A stretch of DNA of 64,000 nt, taken from UBA2030 sp049969475. GTDB lineage: Bacteria > Bacteroidota > Bacteroidia > Bacteroidales > TTA-H9. Within the stretch, counting starts at the first letter, position 1. The number at the start of each line of letters is the position of its first letter. The translations under genes were made by a program, and so were the position numbers. Under the pieces are notes generated by a model. That model was not told the DNA's origin and made no database searches. It saw only the letters and a program-made list of their open reading frames with translations. Of the stretch, positions 16,736-24,576 are shown piece by piece. The stretch is taken from NCBI GenBank assembly GCA_049969475.1, contig JBMFOU010000018.1, forward strand, positions 1 to 64,000. The letters run 5' to 3'.

Positions 16736-17641
16736 TCAACTCATCGCAATGGCAAGGCCGATAAGTAAGGTGGTTACAAACGTACCCAGGGCTACCTTTT
16801 TTAATTCGGGGTCCAAATGGGGATTTTCCTGAGTTTTCCAAACCCTGGCAAGATGAAGCCCGAACCAGGGTAGGGCGAAGGCCAATGGTAAGAGGCTGAG
16901 CGTATCTTTCATATAATTCACTATATAAATCAGCAGGCTTACAAGTGCACTCCCCACCAGAAGGGTGTGATAGGTCTTAGACCTTTTGAAACCTAACCTG
17001 ACAGCGATGGAGCGTTTGCCAGCAGCCGCATCGCTTTGCATATCACGCATATTGTTCACGTTCAGCACGGCCACACTAAGTAGGCCCACCATTAGGGTAG
17101 GCCAGATAATCTGGGGCGGAAGCTGATGGGTGTGCAGGAAGAAAGTTCCCGTTACTCCCACTATTCCAAAGAAAAGGAATACGAAAAGGTCGCCCAGACC
17201 GTAATAGCCATAGGGTCGGCGGCCTACAGTGTATCGTATGGCGGATGCAATGGCTCCAAGGCCTAGTAAGAGAAAGAGCAGCGCAATTGGGCTTACTAGA
17301 TTTTCAAAACCCTCATAAATAAGCCAGAGGCCAGATATTAATGCTCCTAAGGAAGATACAACCATAGCCGTTTTCATGGCCGAAGGGCTGATGGCTCCGC
17401 TTTGTACCGCACGAGCTGGGCCCACCCGGTTTTTATGGTCCAGGCCACTGATGGCATCTCCATAGTCGTTGGCAAAATTTGACAGGACCTGCAGAAACAG
17501 GGTAGTAACCAATGCAAGTGTAAGGATGAGCCCGGAGAATTTCCCTTCATTTAGGGCGGCAAAGCTGCCCATCAATGCACTTGAAAAAGCGAGGGGTAGC
17601 GTCCGCGGCCGTGCTGCTTGCATCCAGGCCTTAAGTTTCAT
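16736..17641 (-). CDS. menA: 1,4-dihydroxy-2-naphthoate polyprenyltransferase
   Basis: A 301-residue integral membrane UbiA-family prenyltransferase that joins DHNA to a polyprenyl diphosphate. The first Asp-rich motif is NFANDYGDAISGLD near residue 60 and the second lies in NMRDMQSDAAAGKRS near residue 195. Both bind Mg-diphosphate. Eight or nine hydrophobic segments are visible. It begins 6 bp after menB ends. Its place within the men operon identifies the substrate. Confidence 0.92.
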   Translation of the reverse strand: MKLKAWMQAARPRTLPLAFSSALMGSFAALNEGKFSGLILTLALVTTLFLQVLSNFANDYGDAISGLDHKNRVGPARAVQSGAISPSAMKTAMVVSSLGALISGLWLIYEGFENLVSPIALLFLLLGLGAIASAIRYTVGRRPYGYYGLGDLFVFLFFGIVGVTGTFFLHTHQLPPQIIWPTLMVGLLSVAVLNVNNMRDMQSDAAAGKRSIAVRLGFKRSKTYHTLLVGSALVSLLIYIVNYMKDTLSLLPLAFALPWFGLHLARVWKTQENPHLDPELKKVALGTFVTTLLIGLAIAMS

Positions 17642-17647
17642 GGCTTA

Positions 17648-18472
17648 TTAAGGGAATTTGGGGAATTTGGAAAAATCGGGTTTGCGCTTTTCGAGGAAAG
17701 CCCGACTGCCTTCCTGCGATTCCTCTGTCATGTAATAGAGCAGAGTAGCATTGCCAGCCAGTTCCTGTAATCCGGCTTGTCCGTCGAGTTCAGCATTCAG
17801 ACACATTTTAATCATTCGCAGCGCCAGCGGGCTATGCTGCATCATGGTCTTGCACCATTCCACGGTTTCGTCTTCCAATTGTTCGAGCGGGACTACTTTA
17901 TTCACCAAACCCATTTCGAGCGCTTCCTGGGCTGTGTATTGCCGGCAGAGGAACCAGATTTCCCGGGCCTTTTTCTGCCCCACGATTCGGGCCAGATACG
18001 AAGAGCCAAATCCTCCGTCGAAACTTCCCACTTTGGGGCCCACCTGACCGAAAATGGCATTTTCGGAAGCTATGGTCAGGTCGCAAACTACATGCAATAC
18101 ATGGCCACCGCCTATGGCATATCCATTGACCATGGCTACTACGGGCTTGGGCAGCGAGCGAATCATGCGCTGCAGATCCAGCACATTGAGCCGGGGAACT
18201 CCATCTGTTCCTACATAACCCCCATGCCCTTTAAAGTTCTGGTCGCCACCACTGCAAAATGCCTTGTCCCCTTCACCCGTTATCACCACAACGGCTATGT
18301 CATTGTTTTCCCGACAGATATGCATGGCATCCATCATTTCCTTGATGGTGTCGGGAGTGAAAGCATTGCGGTAGCGGGGCCGGTTGATGGTAATTTTTCC
18401 TATACCTTCAAAAAACTCAAACTTAATGTCCTGATAATCTTTAATCTTAATCCAGTTGCGCTTTTCACTCAT
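17648..18472 (-). CDS. menB: 1,4-dihydroxy-2-naphthoyl-CoA synthase
   Basis: A 274-residue crotonase-family enzyme that cyclises o-succinylbenzoyl-CoA. Recognisable segments are KITINRPRYRNAFTP, GDKAFCSGGDQNFKGHGGY (the MenB-specific insertion after the oxyanion hole), AIGGGHVLHVVCDLTIA, VGSFDGGFGSSYLAR and the C-terminal FLEKRKPDFSKFP. These distinguish MenB from generic enoyl-CoA hydratases. It lies 143 bp downstream of menD with no visible terminator between. Confidence 0.95.
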   Translation of the reverse strand: MSEKRNWIKIKDYQDIKFEFFEGIGKITINRPRYRNAFTPDTIKEMMDAMHICRENNDIAVVVITGEGDKAFCSGGDQNFKGHGGYVGTDGVPRLNVLDLQRMIRSLPKPVVAMVNGYAIGGGHVLHVVCDLTIASENAIFGQVGPKVGSFDGGFGSSYLARIVGQKKAREIWFLCRQYTAQEALEMGLVNKVVPLEQLEDETVEWCKTMMQHSPLALRMIKMCLNAELDGQAGLQELAGNATLLYYMTEESQEGSRAFLEKRKPDFSKFPKFP

Positions 18473-18615
18473 TGTTATAATTGTTTATGGATGTTTTTTT
18501 CTGGCTAGTTAGTAGGTGTCTTGAAACATCAACCCCCGAAGGTTTTTTCCCTAATCTCTCGAGAACGGCCTGAACAAAAATTATTCCGATAATTTTCTGG
18601 GAGGATTGATAGTCA

Positions 18616-20313
18616 TCAGGAGTTTCTGAGGTTTTGAAAATACTGTTTCAAAATTAAAGCACTTTCAGGGCCTGGAGTTACTATTTCAATAACAGCCGGT
18701 CGCTGATATGGTTTACCGTAGCGGTGACGGAGGACTTCGCGCAGACTCTTAAAATCGTCTGCCCTCAAATATTCTGCACCAAAAGTTTCAGCCAGACCTT
18801 TGGCGTGCGTTTGATGGGTGGTTTCGATAAAGGGTTCGAGCTCCTGATACCTATCAGGTCCTTCGATGATGCGGAAAATGTTGCCCCCTCCGTTATTGAT
18901 CAAAATTATGGTAAAATCAGGTGGTAAATGCTTGTTCCAAAGGGCATTGCTTTCATAAAAAAAGCCTATGTCGCCGGTGATTACTGTTACGGGTTTATTT
19001 GCGATTTGCGCATGGCCAGCAGCGGTAGATATACAACCGTCTATGCCGCTGGTGCCCCGATTTCCAAAAAATTCCTTGCCTGGTTGATGATCCAAAAGTT
19101 GGGCATATCTTATGGGTGTACTATTCCCCAAATGAACAATCATATCTTTAGGTAATGCAGTGAATATTTCCTGATAAACAAATAAATCGGTGAAGCTGGT
19201 ATGGGCCATATAACGCTGATGCCTCTGCTCAGCTCGTTTTTTTACCAGCAACCAGGCTTCCCGATAGGCTGAGTCATTATTTTTATGGTTAACTACACCT
19301 TCCAGGAAGGTTTTTGTTTGCATAAAAAAGGTGTGTGTTAAGTGCAGGTAGGTGTCCACATGGAATGTATCGGGGTCGGGGTGGATGTTCCAGTGCTGGG
19401 CAATGGGCCATTGGCGAAGCAATGCCTTGATTTTTTTGGAGACAATAGCTCCGCCGAGCGTCACCAGCAGGTCGGGCTGTAGTTTCGTTTTCTCCTGTTC
19501 CGACATCGATTCTATGACCCGGTCTATACAACCAATAAAGTTAGGGTGGTACACGTTAGAGGTCGTCTCGGTCAGGATGATGACGGATGGATCGTCGGCC
19601 AATTGGGCAAGGAGATTTTGCAAGGTTACTTGGGGCATCATCTGTCCGACCAGGAGCATTTTTTTTGCGTTCGTTTTCCAATGCTTGCTGAATTCTTCCG
19701 AAAGCTTTTCCTGGGCAGGCTTTACGATGTGCATCAGGGGGTAATGCTTATTCGAAAAATCTGAGGGATTTTGAGCATCAGGTACTTCTAGGTTGTATAA
19801 AGGCTCACGCAAAGGCAGGTTAACATGGATAGGGCCTGCCACAGGAAAAACAGCCCGGTCAATGGCTGAGTTGATGAGTCGGGCGACATACCTCTCGTTG
19901 GGACTGTCTTCTGGCAAGCTGATGCTATACCGTACATGCTTGGCGAATACATCTTTCTGGCGTAGGGTCTGTCCGTCGCCCTGATCAATCCATTCAGCCG
20001 GGCGGTCAGCCGTAATGGCAATAAGGGGTATTTGCTGATAGAAGGCTTCGGCCAGTGCCGGATAATAATTGAGAGCAGCCGTACCCGAGGTGCACAACAG
20101 CGCAACTGGTCTTTGCAGTCGCTGGGCCATGCCAAGCGCAAAAAATCCTGCTGCCCTCTCATCGGGAATACTGTACATTCTGAAAGCCCCGGTACGGTTG
20201 AATAAAATGATGACGGGTGCATTTCTCGATCCTGACGAACTAACCACATGAGTTACCCCTTTTTTTATTAACAGGTGAGCCAGGATTTCAATATTTTTTT
20301 TGTCGGGTGTCAT
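18616..20313 (-). CDS. menD: SEPHCHC synthase
   Basis: A 565-residue thiamine-diphosphate enzyme that adds 2-oxoglutarate-derived succinyl semialdehyde to isochorismate. The N-terminal Pyr domain has VVSSSGSRNAPVI and the TPP-activating Glu in PDERAAGFFALGMAQ, followed by ALLCTSGTAALNYYPA. The C-terminal PP domain shows GTSGIDGCISTAAGHA and the TPP-Mg motif TGDIGFFYESNALWN ending in NNGGGNIF. It begins 3 bp after menF, so the two are translationally close. Length is normal for MenD. Confidence 0.95.
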   Translation of the reverse strand: MTPDKKNIEILAHLLIKKGVTHVVSSSGSRNAPVIILFNRTGAFRMYSIPDERAAGFFALGMAQRLQRPVALLCTSGTAALNYYPALAEAFYQQIPLIAITADRPAEWIDQGDGQTLRQKDVFAKHVRYSISLPEDSPNERYVARLINSAIDRAVFPVAGPIHVNLPLREPLYNLEVPDAQNPSDFSNKHYPLMHIVKPAQEKLSEEFSKHWKTNAKKMLLVGQMMPQVTLQNLLAQLADDPSVIILTETTSNVYHPNFIGCIDRVIESMSEQEKTKLQPDLLVTLGGAIVSKKIKALLRQWPIAQHWNIHPDPDTFHVDTYLHLTHTFFMQTKTFLEGVVNHKNNDSAYREAWLLVKKRAEQRHQRYMAHTSFTDLFVYQEIFTALPKDMIVHLGNSTPIRYAQLLDHQPGKEFFGNRGTSGIDGCISTAAGHAQIANKPVTVITGDIGFFYESNALWNKHLPPDFTIILINNGGGNIFRIIEGPDRYQELEPFIETTHQTHAKGLAETFGAEYLRADDFKSLREVLRHRYGKPYQRPAVIEIVTPGPESALILKQYFQNLRNS

Positions 20314-20316
20314 GGG

Positions 20317-21399
20317 TTAGATGGTTTGCGTAGAGTAGAGGGTTCGTAGCAATGCTGCAGATAGGGTTCCCCGTTTGAGGTTAATTTCGTCCCATTCAGC
20401 TTCAGGTATGGAGTCTATTGTGATTCCGCCACCAGCGAAGATAATGGCCTCTGTAGTTCCCAATCTTGCACACCTCAGATTAACAAATAAGCGAACCTGC
20501 TGGTTCGAAACCAGACCTGCAAAACCTGTATAAAGTCCACGGGGATGGGGTTCGTTTTCCCTGATAAACTGCAAGGCTTCTTCCTGAGGAATGCCACAAA
20601 CGGCTGGGGTGGGATGTAGCTTAAAGGCAATATGCAGTGCCTCGTTTTGCGAACAATCTATCCTGAACTTTGTACACAGATGGCGGATAGCCCCGGCTCT
20701 CATTTCCTCCGGACCACGCATCTCAGGTGTGTTTTTTGTTTCCTGATGTAGAATCTTTTCGATATAAGTTACCACCCAGTCATGTTCGTGGGCTTCCTTT
20801 AGCCCCCAGCTTGTATCTGAGTTGGCGGGCAAGGTACCAGCCAGGGCCATGGTTTGCAGTTGTCCCATTTCCCATTGAACGAGGGTTTCGGGACTTGCCC
20901 CTGCCCATAAACCCTGTCCAGGTACAAATGCAATATAACAATAGGCGTCAGGATAGAGCGCGCAAAGGCTCTCAAAAAGTTGGGCACTTCGATGAGGCCC
21001 TCCCCAACTTTGCCGGAAAACGCCTGAAAGCACAATTTTTTTGACTTTACTATCACCTATAAAAAGCAAAGTCTTTTTTATCAACTGAAGATAAGTTTCT
21101 TGTTGGGTTTCATTGTATTGGGCGGTGTCCCAGATAGGCTTATCCGATTTTAGAGCAAATGCTGCTGGATTCAGAGGATGTAAAAATAAAACAGAGGATT
21201 CGTCGGGATCGAAAGGGGCAAAAAGGAAGCCTTCTTTTCCAACCCAGGGCTGAGAAAGGGTTAAGGTTTCTGTCGTAGCAGGAATAAAAATATGTGCGAC
21301 GGAATCGCCTGGCATTCGATAAAGAACAAAGGGATATCCGCTGACTGCCAGAAGGTTGATTAAAGGTTGATGTTCTTTTCGGTATTCGGGTACTTCCAT
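20317..21399 (-). CDS. menF: Isochorismate synthase
   Basis: A 360-residue chorismate-utilising enzyme (chorismate to isochorismate), first committed step of menaquinone synthesis. The C-terminal half carries the family signature: ALAGTLPANSD, EHDWVVTYIEKIL, HPTPAVCGIP, YTGFAGLV, and FAGGGITIDSIPEAEW, with the Mg-binding glutamates in the last two. The frame is open further upstream into menI, but ATG 21399 lies 36 bp after the menI stop and gives the more natural N-terminus. It is shorter than E. coli MenF (431), as is usual in this phylum. Confidence 0.9.
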   Translation of the reverse strand: MEVPEYRKEHQPLINLLAVSGYPFVLYRMPGDSVAHIFIPATTETLTLSQPWVGKEGFLFAPFDPDESSVLFLHPLNPAAFALKSDKPIWDTAQYNETQQETYLQLIKKTLLFIGDSKVKKIVLSGVFRQSWGGPHRSAQLFESLCALYPDAYCYIAFVPGQGLWAGASPETLVQWEMGQLQTMALAGTLPANSDTSWGLKEAHEHDWVVTYIEKILHQETKNTPEMRGPEEMRAGAIRHLCTKFRIDCSQNEALHIAFKLHPTPAVCGIPQEEALQFIRENEPHPRGLYTGFAGLVSNQQVRLFVNLRCARLGTTEAIIFAGGGITIDSIPEAEWDEINLKRGTLSAALLRTLYSTQTI

Positions 21400-21434
21400 T
21401 TCGGAATAAAAAGAATGCAAATGTAAGAGGTAAT

Positions 21435-21842
21435 TTAGTTCTTTTTGTCGATAACCAACACGCTGAGGCGGGAGCGACATATCAGGCGTTGTTTTTCGTC
21501 TGTGATTCTGATATCCCAGACATGGAGGCGGGGCGAGCGAGCCATGAGTTCTGCTTCGCCGGTAACAAGCCCGGAAGTGGCTTTGCGCAGGTGAGAGGCA
21601 TTGATCTCAATACCTACAATGGCCTGGCGGTCTGAGTCGATAAGGGCTAATGAGCCCATGCTGCCCAGCGACTCGGCCAGGGCTGCCGAAGCCCCTCCGT
21701 GCAATAACCCAGCGGGTTGTATGGTTCTATGATCCACTGGCATGGTGCCCCGGATGTAGCCTTCATGATATTCTGTAAAAACAATTCCCAGGCTTTCCAT
21801 CAGCGTGCCGGGAATCAGGGCATTCATTTGTTCCAATGTCAT
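21435..21842 (-). CDS. menI: Hotdog-fold thioesterase, probable DHNA-CoA hydrolase
   Basis: A 135-residue PaaI/4HBT-type hotdog protein. The motif LLHGGASAALAESLGSMGS contains the catalytic Glu on the long helix, and IVGIEINASHLRKA the following strand. It is the first gene of the menaquinone operon. The pathway needs a thioesterase to release DHNA from DHNA-CoA between MenB and MenA, so MenI is the natural inference. The family also contains phenylacetyl-CoA and other acyl-CoA thioesterases, so the substrate call depends on context. It has a clear promoter 20 bp upstream. Confidence 0.82.
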   Translation of the reverse strand: MTLEQMNALIPGTLMESLGIVFTEYHEGYIRGTMPVDHRTIQPAGLLHGGASAALAESLGSMGSLALIDSDRQAIVGIEINASHLRKATSGLVTGEAELMARSPRLHVWDIRITDEKQRLICRSRLSVLVIDKKN

Positions 21843-21861
21843 ACATGCCTTTGTTTACATG

Positions 21862-21869
21862 CAAAGGTA
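21862..21869 (-). promoter_or_regulatory. Promoter -7 element (TACCTTTG) of the menaquinone operon
   Basis: A perfect TAnnTTTG on the minus strand. The predicted transcript starts near 21857, giving a leader of about 15 nt to menI. No other perfect element occurs at a gene start within the operon. Confidence 0.7.
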
Positions 21870-21931
21870 GCGTGTTAGGATGGTTTCCCGAAAATGTTCT
21901 TGTATTACGCTATCCTAGCTGAATGACGGTA

Positions 21932-22855
21932 TCAGCGATTTTTTGGGAAAATGAGGATGGAGTCGGGCAGGGTGTGACCGGCCTTCTTAAAGATCGGCAA
22001 GCCACCGTCGGGGTCGAGAAGAAACCGGAGATATTCCTGGGCAAGGCCGGGGTTGGGAGCATTTTCTGGCAATGCCACTCCGTATAGAATGGTGCTTCCC
22101 TGAAATCTTAACGTATCGGTGCCTACTCGGGGACTGAGATTCACGACAGCAGTTTGATACAAGGCCTCAAACTTCGTATCAGAAAGATTAAGCGAATCGG
22201 GTAATTCAAGGAACAGTAAGCCATGCTGTAGGGCCAGCGATTGGTATACAAAGATGTAATCCACATTTCGCGTTTCGAGCAGGGCCAAAAGGTCGGTCTC
22301 CTTGGGGCGAATGAGGTGTTCGTCTTTTTTCAGGAGGTTTTTATACAAACCGGGTTGGTGGTAGTATTTTTCGGCCAGCTGCCAAACGAAAAGGGTGCGG
22401 TATCCGCAGGGATCGGCCCGGGGATCGGAGCGGGCAAAGGCTACATCCTTGCGCATTAAAATCTCGTACCAGTTGGATGCATCGATTTCTTTGCTATAGT
22501 GAGAATCCTGGGTGTAGGCTAATCCGAGGGCATTACTGGCAAAACCATACCACTGGCTAACATAATGGGGCCAGAGTAATTTTTCGATGACAGAAACATC
22601 GGCCGAAATGAATATGTCGCATGCCTTGCCTAAGTCGGTTATTTTGCGTGCCGATTCCACACTACCGGCTGCTTCATGCAGGATTTCTACCCCGGGATGA
22701 AGCTTCATGAACTGCGCAGAAACTTCTCTCACGGGTTGGCTCACGCTTCCCGCATGAAAAATGATGAGGGTTTGTTTTTGCGAACTCCTTGACTGGCATC
22801 CTGCTCCCAGTAGAATAATAATACCGAGAGCTATCCACAATTTATATTTTACCAT
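21932..22855 (-). CDS. wtpA: Tungstate/molybdate-binding lipoprotein (WtpA/ModA-like)
   Basis: A 307-residue periplasmic binding protein with a lipoprotein signal ending LLGAGC (Cys20). The mature part starts TLIIFHAGSVSQPV, followed by EAAGSVESARKITDLGKACDIFISAD, FARSDPRADPCGYRTL and RPKETDLLALLE. These are the anion-coordinating and signature segments of WtpA (tungstate/molybdate ABC import). No permease or ATPase gene is adjacent, which is unusual for this family. It starts 2 bp after the upstream beta-barrel gene, so it is co-transcribed with outer-membrane and TPR genes. Ligand identity among molybdate, tungstate or sulfate is not certain. Confidence 0.85.
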   Translation of the reverse strand: MVKYKLWIALGIIILLGAGCQSRSSQKQTLIIFHAGSVSQPVREVSAQFMKLHPGVEILHEAAGSVESARKITDLGKACDIFISADVSVIEKLLWPHYVSQWYGFASNALGLAYTQDSHYSKEIDASNWYEILMRKDVAFARSDPRADPCGYRTLFVWQLAEKYYHQPGLYKNLLKKDEHLIRPKETDLLALLETRNVDYIFVYQSLALQHGLLFLELPDSLNLSDTKFEALYQTAVVNLSPRVGTDTLRFQGSTILYGVALPENAPNPGLAQEYLRFLLDPDGGLPIFKKAGHTLPDSILIFPKNR

Positions 22856-22857
22856 GT

Positions 22858-24561
22858 TTAAAACGAGTAAGTTAGGCCTCCCAATACGTTAAAACCATAT
22901 ACTGGAAAGCGGTTCCAATACTGATATTTACCGCCCGTAAGGTTGTTGAAGTCGGCAAAGGCCGAGAAACGGTGGTTAATTCGATATTCTAAACCGAGGG
23001 AAAGGTCGGCGAATGGATTGAGACGGAGTGGCTCGGGCTCGGTCCAGGTGCCATCAGGTTTTTTATCGAAAATACGGGCATATCGTGCCCCCCTGTACTC
23101 GAAAGAGCTTTTCAGAATCAGTTTACCGAGTGCAGTTATGCGTAGTGTAGCAAAAGCATTAAATTCAGGGGTATGCCAGGGTTTTAGCTCGTTATCGAGG
23201 TTGTAAGTGGTGTATTCGGCACCAAGGGTTATATGAATGGATTCGCGGCGGTGATAAGAAATTTCACCTCTGAGCCTAAGCAGGCTACCACTGTCGTAAA
23301 CTACTGCAAAACGATTGAATAAGGGGTAGCTGAGCGTATCGTTGATAAAGAAAGCCTGGTTTTTAAATAAGGCATTGCTGATGGATGCATTGAAACCCAG
23401 ATGGCGCCCCAGGCTTGTATTGACTCCTCCGTAAAATTCAAAGCTGTTTTTACGGAAGTTGAGAGGCAGCTCAGGTGCGGCAAATGGGTTGATGCCTGTG
23501 AGTGCTTCCATGCCATTGCGGGTCACGTCGCCCCGAATACCCACATAAACTTTCAGTACTTCTTTCACAATGGTCAATCCTCCCCTGATGTCGGGAAACA
23601 GATAAACGCTGGTACCTGTAGAGTCGTTGGTGATGCTGGTATTGAGTCCCAGTAAAATTTCATATTCGTCGAATTCGGTGTGGAAATGGGGATTGATAAC
23701 CACCAGAGAAGCATTCGAGGAAGGAAGGTTTTTCCAGCTATTGTGCCAGTAGTCGAAGCTCAAATTCAGCCCCAGGCGGTCGTTTTTGCGGGTTGAGAGA
23801 GCGTCGGTCTGATAATTGATCCAAGCATCCAACCCCGTGTTGAGTTCATGGGATTTAAACCGGTTACCAAACCAGCTTCCTCTGATAAAGGTGCCATAAT
23901 TAACATCAGAATTAGCATCTTCGGTATTGCGGAAACCTACTTTAAACTGAAAGCGACTATACACCTGCCGGGTGCTGTCGGATGGGGGGATGAGGCTATC
24001 AGGCAAACTGGCAGGTTGAAAACCGTAATAGTTAACTCTGTTACGGCTGAACGAAGTTTCACCATCCCAAACCAAAGTCTGGCCGACGTGTTTACCAAAA
24101 ACAGAGATGCTGTTTTCGCTCAGCTTACTCTTGCTGTAATCTTTGAGATCGGAGAGAATAGAGAAATGCCTGTAATGTACACCGAAAGCCGTTCGTTTGG
24201 AATTGGGTTTCCCGGCAAAAAATTCGGCATAGGGCGCCATGAGGCTGCCAAAGCCTAGGCGGAGGTAATTGCGCAGGTAGGCCACATCTGGCTCGGGCTT
24301 TACTTTCTGGGGATCGATAGTGTAAACCGGAAAACCAACAAAGAGGGGTCTTGAAATAATGGAGTATTGCAAGGGAGGCATGCTAAGGGTGGTATCATCT
24401 ATCACAGGGTTGCGGGTGATTTTGTTGGCATCGCTGATGGCCGGGTTGAATCTGCCAACCACCGTAATTTCTTCTACCTGTGGTTTCTGGGCTTTCAATG
24501 CAAACGACAAGCCTAGCATCAGTAGCAAGTATACAACGAAAAATCTATGATGGGTTTTCAT
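22858..24561 (-). CDS. TonB-receptor-like outer-membrane beta-barrel protein lacking a plug
   Basis: A 567-residue protein with a signal peptide (cleavage probably after LKAQ, about residue 24). The mature N-terminus VEEITVVGRFNPAISDANK looks like a TonB box or early plug sequence. There is no full plug domain: barrel-like alternating strands begin near residue 95 and continue to the end, which finishes with a C-terminal aromatic residue (GGLTYSF) as in outer-membrane barrels. The upstream gene encodes a large TPR protein 15 bp away and the downstream gene is WtpA. Function unknown; a partner channel for the TPR protein is plausible but inferred. Confidence 0.75.
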   Translation of the reverse strand: MKTHHRFFVVYLLLMLGLSFALKAQKPQVEEITVVGRFNPAISDANKITRNPVIDDTTLSMPPLQYSIISRPLFVGFPVYTIDPQKVKPEPDVAYLRNYLRLGFGSLMAPYAEFFAGKPNSKRTAFGVHYRHFSILSDLKDYSKSKLSENSISVFGKHVGQTLVWDGETSFSRNRVNYYGFQPASLPDSLIPPSDSTRQVYSRFQFKVGFRNTEDANSDVNYGTFIRGSWFGNRFKSHELNTGLDAWINYQTDALSTRKNDRLGLNLSFDYWHNSWKNLPSSNASLVVINPHFHTEFDEYEILLGLNTSITNDSTGTSVYLFPDIRGGLTIVKEVLKVYVGIRGDVTRNGMEALTGINPFAAPELPLNFRKNSFEFYGGVNTSLGRHLGFNASISNALFKNQAFFINDTLSYPLFNRFAVVYDSGSLLRLRGEISYHRRESIHITLGAEYTTYNLDNELKPWHTPEFNAFATLRITALGKLILKSSFEYRGARYARIFDKKPDGTWTEPEPLRLNPFADLSLGLEYRINHRFSAFADFNNLTGGKYQYWNRFPVYGFNVLGGLTYSF

Positions 24562-24576
24562 AATTTTCAGAGAAAT

